Source: Konateibacter massiliensis (GTDB lineage Bacteria > Bacillota > Clostridia > Lachnospirales > Lachnospiraceae). Taken from it: a stretch of 64,000 nt of DNA. The stretch covers positions 2,360,332-2,424,331 of the forward strand of contig NZ_LT860099.1 in NCBI RefSeq assembly GCF_900184995.1. The letters run 5' to 3'. Numbering within the stretch: the stretch's first letter is position 1; each line of letters opens with the position of its first letter. Position numbers and translations under genes: made by a program. The notes under the pieces were generated by a model, which made no database searches, had not been told where the DNA came from, and saw only the letters and a list, made by a program, of their open reading frames with translations. Below are positions 1 through 8,181 of this stretch, piece by piece.

Positions 1-489
1 TTCTTGCGGAGATTGCAACATTAACATAAGTTTCCAACAGGTATTGGAAGAAAAACCCGTGCGATTTAATAGAGCTATTCTTTCATCAAGAGACGGCAGT
101 TCCGTAATGGTACCTGTTTCCTCTTCCAAAAGCTCCTTTGCAAAGGTTAAGGCAAACTCTTTTTCTTCGATCGCATTAAGGTCTTTTTCAAACCACTCAG
201 GATGATTAGCGCAAATAAATTGAATGGATAAAATAAACTCATAGTCATCATCGGAAAAGAAAAAATCATAATCCTCAATATTTTCTTTCACCATTTCTTT
301 ATGAAACGCAGCAAGATATTTTCTAAGAGTTACGGCAACTTTTTTATTAAACTCCTCAACATTTATGCCAAGCTCTTCTATCTCTTTCTCCAAAACCTTA
401 TTTGCCATAAAATCCGGATGATTGCAGCTATACAATAACCCAATTATTTCAAAATATTTATTTAAGCTCTTGTTAACCGTTGTCGCCAT
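1..489 (-). CDS. unrecognised protein, 3'-truncated by window edge
   Basis: An open frame of 163 codons runs from an ATG at 489 to the window edge with no stop. The start follows an AGGGAAGG ribosome binding site about 10 nt upstream. The visible part (begins MATTVNKSLN) is soluble, helical-looking and acidic, with no signal peptide or membrane segment, and I do not recognise a family. It has its own sigma-A promoter and a palindrome in the leader (see 550-565), the arrangement of an autoregulated regulator. The C-terminal part, where a helix-turn-helix might lie, is outside the window. It lies downstream of, and on the same strand as, the ABC transporter pair. Confidence 0.7.
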   Translation of the reverse strand, partial: MATTVNKSLNKYFEIIGLLYSCNHPDFMANKVLEKEIEELGINVEEFNKKVAVTLRKYLAAFHKEMVKENIEDYDFFFSDDDYEFILSIQFICANHPEWFEKDLNAIEEKEFALTFAKELLEEETGTITELPSLDERIALLNRTGFSSNTCWKLMLMLQSPQE

Positions 490-549
490 ATCGATATACC
501 GCCTTCCCTGTCTTTTGTGATAAACGCACAATCTTTTACCTTTCTCAAA

Positions 550-565
550 TTAGAACACATTCTAA
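550..565. promoter_or_regulatory. palindromic operator candidate TTAGAA-CACA-TTCTAA
   Basis: A perfect 6-bp inverted repeat with a 4-nt centre sits about 20 nt downstream of the predicted -10, where a bound repressor would block transcription. It lies inside a larger pair of 13-bp arms (GCACAATCTTTTA at 526-538 and its complement at 586-598), so the whole leader is nested symmetrically. Confidence 0.4.
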
Positions 566-581
566 AATAATAGATGATTAT

Positions 582-610
582 ATTATAAAAGATTGTGCTG
601 TCTTTCACAA
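582..610 (-). promoter_or_regulatory. sigma-A promoter of the truncated gene
   Basis: On the minus strand TTGTGA (605-610) and TATAAT (582-587) are separated by exactly 17 nt, directed at the gene starting at 489. A 13-bp arm of an inverted repeat (586-598) overlaps the -10; its partner is at 526-538. Confidence 0.6.
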
Positions 611-633
611 GAGAAAACTTCCTCAATCTCTTT

Positions 634-2373
634 CTACGCCAACGTCCATTTCTGCCCTTGCGTCTGAAGCTCAACCATATGGCTGAAAACTCCTTTCTGG
701 TTCAGCAGTACGTCCGGTGTTCCCTGTTCAGCGACGCGACCTTCGGCAAGAACTACTATCTTATCGGCTCCTGCGACAGTCCTCATTCTGTGCGCTATGA
801 CAAGTACTGTTTTGTTTTTAATAAGCCTTGAGAGTGCCGTCTGTATGAGTGTTTCGTTCTCAACATCAAGAGAGGCGGTTGCTTCATCTAGAAGAATAAT
901 CGGTGCATTCTTTAAGAAAGCTCTGGCGATAGAAATTCTCTGACGCTCTCCGCCCGAAAGCGCGCAGCCGTTTTCTCCGATGTAGGTATGATATCCGCTC
1001 GGAAGCTTTTCTGCAAATTCATCACAGTTGGCAAGTCTTGCAGCCTCAAGCACTTCCTCGTCCGATGCATCTTTTCTTCCGATTCGTATGTTCTCCATAA
1101 TCGTATTATTAAATAACGTGACATCCTGAAATACAATGGAGTAAAGAGATAGCAAAGTTTCGGGTTCAATTTTAGAAATATTCATGCCGCCCACTGTGAT
1201 TGTTCCGTTTCCGCAGTCCCAAAAACGTGCTGCAAGCCTTGATACAGTTGTTTTACCACCGCCGGACGGACCTACAAGCGCTGTTACTTCCCCTTGCTTT
1301 GCGGTAAAGGATACATCTTTTAGCACCGTTTCCCCGCTGTTATAGGCGAAGCCAACGTGTTCAAATGTAATATCATAGCCTTTATTTTTTAGTTTTTTCT
1401 CACCCACCTGCACATCATGGTCAAAAATCTCATTCATTCTTGCAATGTTGGTGCGTGCTGCAATCACCGCTGCCAGGTTTTGTAACGCTGCCTGCAAAGG
1501 GTCATAGAGTCGTGATGCCACGAGCAAAAACAGGAAGAATGTCATCACATCTAACGTACCGTTTATCAGCAAAGCGGAGCCGACAAGCGCAACCGTCGCA
1601 ATACCAAGCTTCAAAATAAGCTGTGCGGATACAACAATTGCCGCAGTTCCAAATTCGCCGATAACCGCACGTCTCTCCACTGCCTTTATCTTTTTATCGA
1701 GATCGTTTAAATAGGATTGCTCTGCATTGTTTGCCTTTAAGTCCTGTACCGTCTCAATACACTCTTGTATGCCGTCGGCACAAGCCATTTTTGCATCCAT
1801 TGACTTTTGGTTAAGCCCTTCCTGAATCTTGGATGATAAGACGATAATGGCAAAAGCAATAGGCGCTACCCACAAAGCGGCGATTGCCATGCGCCAATCA
1901 AAGAAAAACAGGCTGATTGCAATCAAAACGGTTGAGATAGCGGAGCCAAACAATTCCGGAATAAAATGAGAAAATGCTGTTTCCAAAAATGTACAGTCTG
2001 CCATAATTGTACTTGTCAAATCGGCAAGATCTTTTTTCCCGAAAAAGGAAAGCGGTATTTTTCTTAATTTCTCAGCAAGTGTAATACGGCGCACTCCCGA
2101 TTCAACATAGGTTGCAAGATAGGTTGCATTGTATTGAAAATAGGTGACTGCCAAAATCAAAGCTATGCTAAAAATGCTGCCACCGATATAGAATGCCACG
2201 CGGTTTGCGCTTACACCGCCATTCATCAGATCACCCACCAGATAATACAATAGTCCCACCGGAAACATAAAGGAAATATTTTGCAGGGTACACGCAAGAA
2301 TACCCTTTAGCAAATCCTTTGCTCCCTGCTCGGACAGTGCATATTTTCGTTGTAATTTTTTTATCATCATCAT
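634..2373 (-). CDS. ABC transporter permease/ATPase, second half of heterodimer
   Basis: A half-transporter with an N-terminal exporter-type six-helix membrane domain and a C-terminal nucleotide-binding domain. Counting from the ATG at 2373, Walker A GPSGGGKTT is at about 368-376, signature LSGGER at 472-477, Walker B IILLDE at 492-497 and the switch His at 528. The frame extends 48 nt further to a GTG, but AGGAGG lies just before a run of three ATGs (2373, 2370, 2367). The third has the best 7-nt spacing, so the start is one of these. The start codons overlap the stop of the upstream half-transporter, so the two are translationally coupled. The catalytic motifs look intact. Substrate cannot be read from sequence; exporter-fold pairs include multidrug exporters and the YbtPQ/IrtAB siderophore importers. 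Confidence 0.93.
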   Translation of the reverse strand: MMMIKKLQRKYALSEQGAKDLLKGILACTLQNISFMFPVGLLYYLVGDLMNGGVSANRVAFYIGGSIFSIALILAVTYFQYNATYLATYVESGVRRITLAEKLRKIPLSFFGKKDLADLTSTIMADCTFLETAFSHFIPELFGSAISTVLIAISLFFFDWRMAIAALWVAPIAFAIIVLSSKIQEGLNQKSMDAKMACADGIQECIETVQDLKANNAEQSYLNDLDKKIKAVERRAVIGEFGTAAIVVSAQLILKLGIATVALVGSALLINGTLDVMTFFLFLLVASRLYDPLQAALQNLAAVIAARTNIARMNEIFDHDVQVGEKKLKNKGYDITFEHVGFAYNSGETVLKDVSFTAKQGEVTALVGPSGGGKTTVSRLAARFWDCGNGTITVGGMNISKIEPETLLSLYSIVFQDVTLFNNTIMENIRIGRKDASDEEVLEAARLANCDEFAEKLPSGYHTYIGENGCALSGGERQRISIARAFLKNAPIILLDEATASLDVENETLIQTALSRLIKNKTVLVIAHRMRTVAGADKIVVLAEGRVAEQGTPDVLLNQKGVFSHMVELQTQGQKWTLA

Positions 2374-4139
2374 GCCTCCTTTGAAACTCTCCACTGAATG
2401 GAGGTCTGGTAGTTGTTCCACATTTGGAAAAACAATCCTTTTTTCTCCATTAATTCACTGCTTGTTCCGCTTTCAGAAATCTGCCCGTCCTTTAAAACAT
2501 AGATGCAGTCCGCATTTACAATCGTCGAAAGCCTATGGGCAATCATGATGACCGTCCTGCCCTTAGAAAGCTCTGAAAATGCCTGCTGTACCTTAGTTTC
2601 ATTATCCGGATCAGCAAAAGCTGTTGCTTCATCCAAAATAACAATCGGAGAATTTTTCAAAAGAACTCTTGCTATTGCAATTCGCTGCTGTTCACCGCCG
2701 GAAAGATAGATACCTTTTTTTCCGATTAATGTGTCCACACCGTTTGGAAACTTCTCAACAATGTCCATACACTGGGCACTTTTTAGCGCCTGTAGCACTT
2801 CTTCTCTTGATGCATCGGGTTTTCCCATCCTTACATTTTCAAGAATAGAGGTCTTGATCAGCTTACTGCTTTGAAACACAAAAGAAACCGTTTCCATAAG
2901 AAGCTCTTTATCGATTTCCTTTACGTCCACTCCACCTATGAAAACCTTTCCCTTTTGCGGGTCAAAAAATCTTGAAACAACATTGGCAAGAGTCGTTTTG
3001 CCACCGCCGGATGGTCCTACAAAAGCAACTGTCTGACCCGGCTGAATGTTCAGCGAGATATTTTCCAAAGCATTTTTATTTCCGTCATAGCTGTAAGTGA
3101 CATTTTGCAACTCAACGGAGTTATCTGCCGGTGCAAAATGGCTGTCGCTCTGTGACAGCGGCTGTAAATCTAACACACTGTCCATACGGCTCATCGCATC
3201 GTCGACAATCATCATATTTTCACTCTGGAACATGATTTTCGTTAATGTAACAGAAATAACCGGCGTAATAATAATATAAAAAATTAAATTCAGCAGAAAT
3301 TCATTTGTTACTTCATCTGCCGTAAAGACAAGTCCCGCTCCTATTAAAAAGGCGAATACACTGTTAATTGCGGCTGTGTAGAACACCATAGGAAGACGCA
3401 GCTGCTTTGTATAGGCGATTACCCATATGCTGTAGCGGTCAATCGCATCTTTAAAACGCTTAAAGGAAAATACCGTCTGCCCAAAAGTTTTTACAACCGG
3501 AACTCCTCTTATGTATTCCACCGCTTCATTTGACATATCATCAAGTGCATTTTGATACTCAGTCATCTTTTGTCTCATCTTTGTACCGGTCATACTTATC
3601 ATAATCAAAAATCCGAGCACAACAGGTACAAGACTCAGCAGTCCAAGACGCCAATCAAATGCAAGCAACAGCACCAAAAGTCCAATCGGTGTGGCGATTG
3701 CACCGTATCGATCCGGTAATTGGTGTGCAAGAAATCCTTCCGTCGCAGCGCTTGATTCGCTTATAATTTTGCGAAGTTTTCCGCTTCCGAAGCTCTCCAC
3801 AAATCCAAGCGGGAGCTTACAGATATGATGTGTCATCTGCATACACAAATTTGACCGCACGCGAAATGCCGCAATATGCGAGCACATCAATCCCCCTACA
3901 TAAACTAGAATGGAAAGAACGGCGAAAAAAACTGCCATCCAGCCATAATGCGAAAGATTTTCTGCCTTTTCAAAATCGGGCATAACATCAATCACCTCTT
4001 TTATTATTTTCCACAAGTACCAAAACGGTACAAGCGCAATTAGAGCCGAGAGTGCAGACAATATCCATGAGCTATAAGTAAAATAGCGATAGCTGCCTGC
4101 ATAGTCCATAAGTCTTGACAAGCTTGATTTCTTTTTCAA
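2370..4139 (-). CDS. ABC transporter permease/ATPase, first half of heterodimer
   Basis: 589-residue half-transporter. Membrane helices fall at about 24-45, 65-85, 150-185 and 250-300, followed by an ATPase domain: Walker A GPSGGGKTT 375-383, Q-loop Gln 423, LSGGEQ 479-484, Walker B IVILDE 499-504 and switch His 535. The start is a TTG preceded by AAGGAGG at 8 nt. It follows the TetR gene by 69 nt and overlaps the second half-transporter at its stop. The ATPase sites of both partners look canonical, so neither half is an obviously degenerate site. The short gap upstream carries a GTTAG-N6-CTAAC palindrome also found before the siderophore-binding protein gene at 32.3 kb, which hints at siderophore or metal transport; that is inference. 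Confidence 0.93.
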   Translation of the reverse strand: MKKKSSLSRLMDYAGSYRYFTYSSWILSALSALIALVPFWYLWKIIKEVIDVMPDFEKAENLSHYGWMAVFFAVLSILVYVGGLMCSHIAAFRVRSNLCMQMTHHICKLPLGFVESFGSGKLRKIISESSAATEGFLAHQLPDRYGAIATPIGLLVLLLAFDWRLGLLSLVPVVLGFLIMISMTGTKMRQKMTEYQNALDDMSNEAVEYIRGVPVVKTFGQTVFSFKRFKDAIDRYSIWVIAYTKQLRLPMVFYTAAINSVFAFLIGAGLVFTADEVTNEFLLNLIFYIIITPVISVTLTKIMFQSENMMIVDDAMSRMDSVLDLQPLSQSDSHFAPADNSVELQNVTYSYDGNKNALENISLNIQPGQTVAFVGPSGGGKTTLANVVSRFFDPQKGKVFIGGVDVKEIDKELLMETVSFVFQSSKLIKTSILENVRMGKPDASREEVLQALKSAQCMDIVEKFPNGVDTLIGKKGIYLSGGEQQRIAIARVLLKNSPIVILDEATAFADPDNETKVQQAFSELSKGRTVIMIAHRLSTIVNADCIYVLKDGQISESGTSSELMEKKGLFFQMWNNYQTSIQWRVSKEA

Positions 4140-4169
4140 ATCAATAACCTCCTTAAAATATTGTTTATA

Positions 4170-4185
4170 GTTAGTTTTACCTAAC
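4170..4185. promoter_or_regulatory. GTTAG-N6-CTAAC palindrome before ABC operon
   Basis: Sequence GTTAGTTTTACCTAAC, 5-bp arms and 6-nt centre, in the 69-nt gap between the TetR gene and the ABC pair. Read on the minus strand it starts GTTAGGT and matches 13 of 19 positions of the DtxR/IdeR iron-box consensus as I recall it. An identical arrangement occurs at 32208-32223. Confidence 0.4.
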
Positions 4186-4208
4186 CTTTGATTAAAAATT
4201 AAAGAGCC

Positions 4209-4826
4209 CTAAAGCCCTAAAATTTCTGACCATCCTGCCGTATGAAAGCTTTTCAATTTGGAAACATAGGATTGCGCATATTCGCGTGGCATATCATGAA
4301 CGATCATCTCAAATATTCCGTTGAACATGCCGCTGCAGAGAATATGACAGAACTGTCTGTCTATGTCCGGTATTTCATGCCCAAGAGAACGCAGCACATC
4401 GATAAAGTTGTAAGTATATTCTACTTCAATCTCCACCATATTATGGATAAAATCAGCGTACGCCGTTCCTTCTGAGCAACAGACAATCAGTTTGAAAATA
4501 TCAAAATGCTCATAAATATAGTCAACCATCCATTCGAGGCAATCCCCTGATGCTTTTCCCATATTATCAGGCTGCTCCTCCTCCGGAAGCTTTACAAAAT
4601 CCTCCTGCGTGCGCATAAACTGCCCCATAATAACCGACGCATGTTTTTCCACCAATGCGGCAAACAGCGCTTCTTTATTGGAAAAATAGCCGTAGAAAGC
4701 ACCGGTTGTAACACCTGCATTTTTTACAATATTTCGCAACGAAGCTGTCTGGAAGCCCTTTTCCAAAAACTCTGCTTTGGCAGCCTCCAGTATATTTTGC
4801 AATGTGCTTGTTTCCTCTATTTTCAT
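4209..4826 (-). CDS. TetR/AcrR family transcriptional regulator
   Basis: About 205 residues. The N-terminal TetR helix-turn-helix is clear: ILEAAKAEFLEKGF, then TASLRNIVKNAGVTTGAFYG and YFSNKEALF. The C-terminal ligand domain is divergent, as usual. An upstream in-frame ATG at 4838 exists, but GGAGG lies between the two ATGs at proper distance for 4826, so the protein begins MKIEE. It has a textbook promoter and a 15-bp palindrome at the start site (4851-4865), which indicates autorepression. The ABC pair follows at 69 nt on the same strand and is the likely target. Confidence 0.92.
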   Translation of the reverse strand: MKIEETSTLQNILEAAKAEFLEKGFQTASLRNIVKNAGVTTGAFYGYFSNKEALFAALVEKHASVIMGQFMRTQEDFVKLPEEEQPDNMGKASGDCLEWMVDYIYEHFDIFKLIVCCSEGTAYADFIHNMVEIEVEYTYNFIDVLRSLGHEIPDIDRQFCHILCSGMFNGIFEMIVHDMPREYAQSYVSKLKSFHTAGWSEILGL

Positions 4827-4850
4827 TTTTTCCTCCATATAGCACCGTTA

Positions 4851-4893
4851 TATAACACTGTTATATTATAGGGCGCATAACTTTTCTTGTCAA
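4851..4893 (-). promoter_or_regulatory. tetR promoter with overlapping palindromic operator
   Basis: TTGACA (4888-4893), 17-nt spacer and TATAAT (4865-4870) form a consensus sigma-A promoter on the minus strand. The palindrome TATAACA-C-TGTTATA (4851-4865) covers the transcription start and abuts the -10. A second perfect 12-bp palindrome, TAGTTGCAACTA, lies just upstream of the -35 at 4895-4906. Confidence 0.65.
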
Positions 4894-4925
4894 GTAGTTG
4901 CAACTAACTTTTTCCAAATTTCATT

Positions 4926-5354
4926 TTAATCTTTTTCTCTCCTGCCTTCAGCCCGAGAAGAATTTCGCAGCATACCGCATTTGTCTTCCGGCAGGTATTC
5001 AAAATTATGCTTATGATACAGTTTGTCGGCGGGTTTATTTGCGATTAAGCATATATAGCTGTCTTCATACGTATTTTTCTCAAAATAATCGTCAATCGCC
5101 TTCATAATTTGATCCGCATAACCTTTTCGCTGATATTCCCTGTCTACCATAATGTCACTCACAACATAGGTAATCCCGCCGTCGCCGACCACTCTGCCAA
5201 ATCCAATCAGTTTTTCCCCATCATACATAGCAACTGTAAATAAGGAATTCTCCAACGCAATCTGGCTTCTTTTCAAATCTTTATCTCCCATACCGGAACG
5301 CATTCTAAGACTTACATAGTCTTGTGCGGTTGGTACTTCATAAATAAGTTTCAT
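4926..5354 (-). CDS. GNAT family N-acetyltransferase
   Basis: 142 residues with the GNAT acetyl-CoA signature: beta strand GITYVVSDIMV followed by the pyrophosphate loop REYQRKGYADQIM (Q/RxxGxA type) at about 80-92. AGGAGG precedes the ATG. Such small single-domain GNATs acetylate amines of unknown identity here. It is the first of a run of accessory genes on the minus strand and ends about 30 nt from the tetR promoter region. Confidence 0.88.
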   Translation of the reverse strand: MKLIYEVPTAQDYVSLRMRSGMGDKDLKRSQIALENSLFTVAMYDGEKLIGFGRVVGDGGITYVVSDIMVDREYQRKGYADQIMKAIDDYFEKNTYEDSYICLIANKPADKLYHKHNFEYLPEDKCGMLRNSSRAEGRREKD

Positions 5355-5378
5355 CTATCTGCCTCCTCAAGGTGCGCA

Positions 5379-5828
5379 TCATAAAATAAAATTTACAATT
5401 CCATATATAAAATGGCATACCAAAAATATAATTGCCGAAATCAGTGCTATTCTATTTTTTCTTCCAATCGAAAAAAAGATAAATGCCAAACACGGCACAA
5501 TGCATAAGTCCAAAACTATAATCGGACTAGTCACACCGTTATAATAAAATATCCATCCTATAAAATAGATTAAAATTGAAATGATAATTTCTATCAGATT
5601 TCTCTTTTTCATAGGCTTTTTGCAATCCTTGCTTATAAGAAAGCATAGTGAAGCAACCATTACTACCTGAAACACAGATGCAATGATGTCCACTATTTCG
5701 GTTGCCGACTCAGCTCTCAGAATATCATTCGGAGCAGGAACCGCAAACCATATAAAGTTTGGTATCATAATTATTAAAAAAAGTATGAGTCCCCATACAT
5801 CAAAACTTATTTTATATTTTTCTCTCAT
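5379..5828 (-). CDS. small integral membrane protein, unknown function
   Basis: 149 residues with four to five hydrophobic segments (about 12-30, 47-65, 80-100, 103-120 and 128-148) separated by short basic loops such as KDCKKPMKKR. No catalytic motif is visible and I do not recognise a family. GAGGGAG lies upstream of the ATG. It is 24 nt from the next gene on the same strand. Confidence 0.7.
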   Translation of the reverse strand: MREKYKISFDVWGLILFLIIMIPNFIWFAVPAPNDILRAESATEIVDIIASVFQVVMVASLCFLISKDCKKPMKKRNLIEIIISILIYFIGWIFYYNGVTSPIIVLDLCIVPCLAFIFFSIGRKNRIALISAIIFLVCHFIYGIVNFIL

Positions 5829-5857
5829 CTCCAGCTCCCTCTTCCATCAATTAAAAG

Positions 5858-6529
5858 TTACCAGATAAACGGAATTAACCGATATTTCACAGTTTGCTTA
5901 TACTCCATATATCCTTCTAACTCTGCCTCCAATACCTTCTCTTCATTCAAAATACGTTTTACAAGCAACACCGGATAAACCATAAACACAATAAATGAAT
6001 AAACCGATCCCAAGATAATCGGAATGGATAAGAACAGCAATATTGTGGCCGAATACATAGGATGTCTTACGATTCCATACAATCCAGTATCAATTACTTT
6101 CTGATTTTCCTGTACCTCAACAGTCCTGGAAAGATAGGTATTTTCACGTAATACTTCGGCATAAAGAACATACGCAACGAGAAAAATCACTGTCGCTAAA
6201 ACCACTAACCAAGTTGGAATATGTAACCATTCAAATCTGAAATCAAGAGCAGCTATTATAAATCCAGCAATAAACATGCATCCCGATAATAGAATCACAG
6301 ACTTTTGCTCCGCTTCTTTTTCCTTTGTATTCATACGTTTAGCCAATAATTCCGGTTTCTTTATCCAAAGTACAACCCCCGCGATAAACATCGGCACAAA
6401 CAGCACTGCAATAAACAACCATGCATTCCAAAACCGAACTGTTCCGGCTGGAATAAATAGCAGCACACTCACAAGCAACAAACCGGATAGAAACTTTACG
6501 ATAGCTTGAAATAAAAGATTTTTATTCAT
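5858..6529 (-). CDS. isoprenylcysteine carboxyl methyltransferase-like membrane protein
   Basis: 223 residues, multi-pass membrane protein. The C-terminal half has the phospholipid/isoprenylcysteine methyltransferase hallmark GLYGIVRHPMYSA followed by a hydrophobic helix and a conserved EEKVLEAELEGYMEY segment near the C terminus. Bacterial members probably methylate lipids or small membrane-embedded substrates using SAM; the substrate is unknown. GGAGGG precedes the ATG. Confidence 0.85.
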   Translation of the reverse strand: MNKNLLFQAIVKFLSGLLLVSVLLFIPAGTVRFWNAWLFIAVLFVPMFIAGVVLWIKKPELLAKRMNTKEKEAEQKSVILLSGCMFIAGFIIAALDFRFEWLHIPTWLVVLATVIFLVAYVLYAEVLRENTYLSRTVEVQENQKVIDTGLYGIVRHPMYSATILLFLSIPIILGSVYSFIVFMVYPVLLVKRILNEEKVLEAELEGYMEYKQTVKYRLIPFIW

Positions 6530-6554
6530 TTATAGTCCCTCCACAAATTCAAAT

Positions 6555-7055
6555 TTACTCAGTTATATAGTTCAATACTAAAACGAGCGACGCCGATACA
6601 AGTGATACAAATGCACCGATTGCACATCCTTTTAATGCTCCTACAATATGATGCTTTGGGCTTTTATATTCTTCTGTCATATCCTCCGTACCCGGAAGCA
6701 TTAATTTTTTGCTATGGCAAAAAATAATTAAGTCACATACAATTAAATCATAAAGGTTTACTGATGAAAATAATAGAAAGACATGAAAAAAGGCAGCTAC
6801 AAACGTTCTCTTTCCCGAAAAATATGCCAGTGCAGCAAAAAGCATAGAGATCAAAAATGCACCAAGAATTTTTCGCTTCCATTGATTGTGCTCCACTGAA
6901 TTTATGTAGTCCTTATATTGTGGCAGCTCATAAACCCGCATCTTTATTGCAGTAGGATATGATGCAAATTGAGACAGTGGGTTGCGATACTGTGCAGGCA
7001 AAATTGCAAGTGAAAATATTATACACAGTATCAAACATTGAATAAATAATAACAT
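6555..7055 (-). CDS. small integral membrane protein, unknown function
   Basis: 166 residues, with hydrophobic segments near 2-22, 66-84, 87-110 and 140-162. The central loop carries a charged YKDYINSVEHNQWKRK segment. I cannot assign a family. The gene starts with a good AAGGGGGG site and is followed 25 nt later by the methyltransferase-like gene, so the two are probably cotranscribed behind the XRE regulator. Confidence 0.7.
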   Translation of the reverse strand: MLLFIQCLILCIIFSLAILPAQYRNPLSQFASYPTAIKMRVYELPQYKDYINSVEHNQWKRKILGAFLISMLFAALAYFSGKRTFVAAFFHVFLLFSSVNLYDLIVCDLIIFCHSKKLMLPGTEDMTEEYKSPKHHIVGALKGCAIGAFVSLVSASLVLVLNYITE

Positions 7056-7110
7056 TTTAGTCCCCCCTTATTATTATAATTTCGTTTGAAGCTATAAATT
7101 AAATATATTC

Positions 7111-7713
7111 TTATCCATGAAGCTTCCTCCTTCTAAGAAGCACGAAGGTCACAATTGCCACAATACCATATACCAAAACAAATCCCCCCCCACTTATGAT
7201 ATCAGTCGGATACGGCGCTATCATGCGGTTTAAGCAAAATGATGCCAGCATACTGACAGGCATAAATACAACAAGAAGTATATTAACATATTTTACCGTA
7301 AACGGAGCTTTTGCGGGTGATAACAATCTACCGATAAAATATCCTGCTGCGCCCACTGTTTGAATTATCATGGCTCCCCAGATATCGCTCGCCATCTGTT
7401 CTTCATACCAACTCCCGAAGCCACAAAATAAGCCGATTGCAATAAGAGCTGTTGATGACAGATACAGAATTTTACTTGCCAAATCATTGCTCTGCGACTC
7501 ATTCTTTACAGCCGGCTCAATACCCTTGAGAATGTAGTCTGTCGTGACGCCGAAATACTCACTCATAATAATTATCTTTTCCAAATCAGGTAAGCTTTGC
7601 TCACTTTCCCATTTCGATACAGCTTGGCGTGACACCCCGACTTTATCTGCAAGTTCCTCCTGTGAAATTCCTTTTGACTTTCTTAAGTTTTGAATTCTGT
7701 CTGCTATGTTCAT
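7111..7713 (-). CDS. XRE-family regulator with C-terminal membrane domain
   Basis: About 200 residues. The N-terminal 60 form a Cro/CI-type helix-turn-helix (RIQNLRKSKGISQEELADKV, then GVSRQAVSKWESEQSLPDL). The remainder holds three to four membrane helices (about 85-102, 115-132, 145-163 and 175-193). This layout is common in Firmicutes, where a membrane-tethered regulator often controls its neighbours. AAAGGGG is correctly spaced for the ATG at 7713; the GTG 9 nt earlier is too close. It precedes the small membrane genes on the same strand. Confidence 0.88.
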   Translation of the reverse strand: MNIADRIQNLRKSKGISQEELADKVGVSRQAVSKWESEQSLPDLEKIIIMSEYFGVTTDYILKGIEPAVKNESQSNDLASKILYLSSTALIAIGLFCGFGSWYEEQMASDIWGAMIIQTVGAAGYFIGRLLSPAKAPFTVKYVNILLVVFMPVSMLASFCLNRMIAPYPTDIISGGGFVLVYGIVAIVTFVLLRRRKLHG

Positions 7714-7793
7714 AACTGACACCCCTTTCTTTTGATAGGGTTATTATAATAAATTGAGAGGTTGCATCACCACCATGCGCACTTGGAGATATG

Positions 7794-8168
7794 TCAACCG
7801 GCGGTTGCATCTGCCAATTTCTGTATCGCTTCATCCTTTGTTTCTACAAAGAAAATATCTTTGCCGTGATTTGACTCATAGATAAAATCTTTAAGCGGCT
7901 TGCTCGTATATTTCGAGTAGTCACCATATATCGCTACTTTTATATGGTAATTGATAAACTTCTGCAAGATTTCTCCCGCCATACCTGTACTTAAAACAAA
8001 AAAATCCTCTGCTATATTCTCTTTATTTAAAACGATTCTCTCTGCACCAGTCTCGTAGTTAACCGTCATTACTAAATCTAAAGCTGATTGTGTGTCAACA
8101 ATAATCTTATCATTATCGGAAACAACTGCAAGATTAACTCCATTTTCCGTTAAATGTTCAATATTCAT
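7794..8168 (-). CDS. DUF4180 domain protein
   Basis: 124 residues beginning MNIEHL, with AGGAGG about 10 nt upstream; a longer frame to 8234 runs into the preceding gene and is rejected. The pattern LVMTVNYETGAERIVLNKENIAEDFF followed by LSTGMAGEILQKFINYHIKVAIYGDY matches the short DUF4180 proteins, which are STAS/PadR-associated in some genomes but have no established activity. The gene starts 14 nt after the YdcF-like gene and is likely cotranscribed with it. Confidence 0.8.
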   Translation of the reverse strand: MNIEHLTENGVNLAVVSDNDKIIVDTQSALDLVMTVNYETGAERIVLNKENIAEDFFVLSTGMAGEILQKFINYHIKVAIYGDYSKYTSKPLKDFIYESNHGKDIFFVETKDEAIQKLADATAG

Positions 8169-8181
8169 TTCTTTTATCCTC

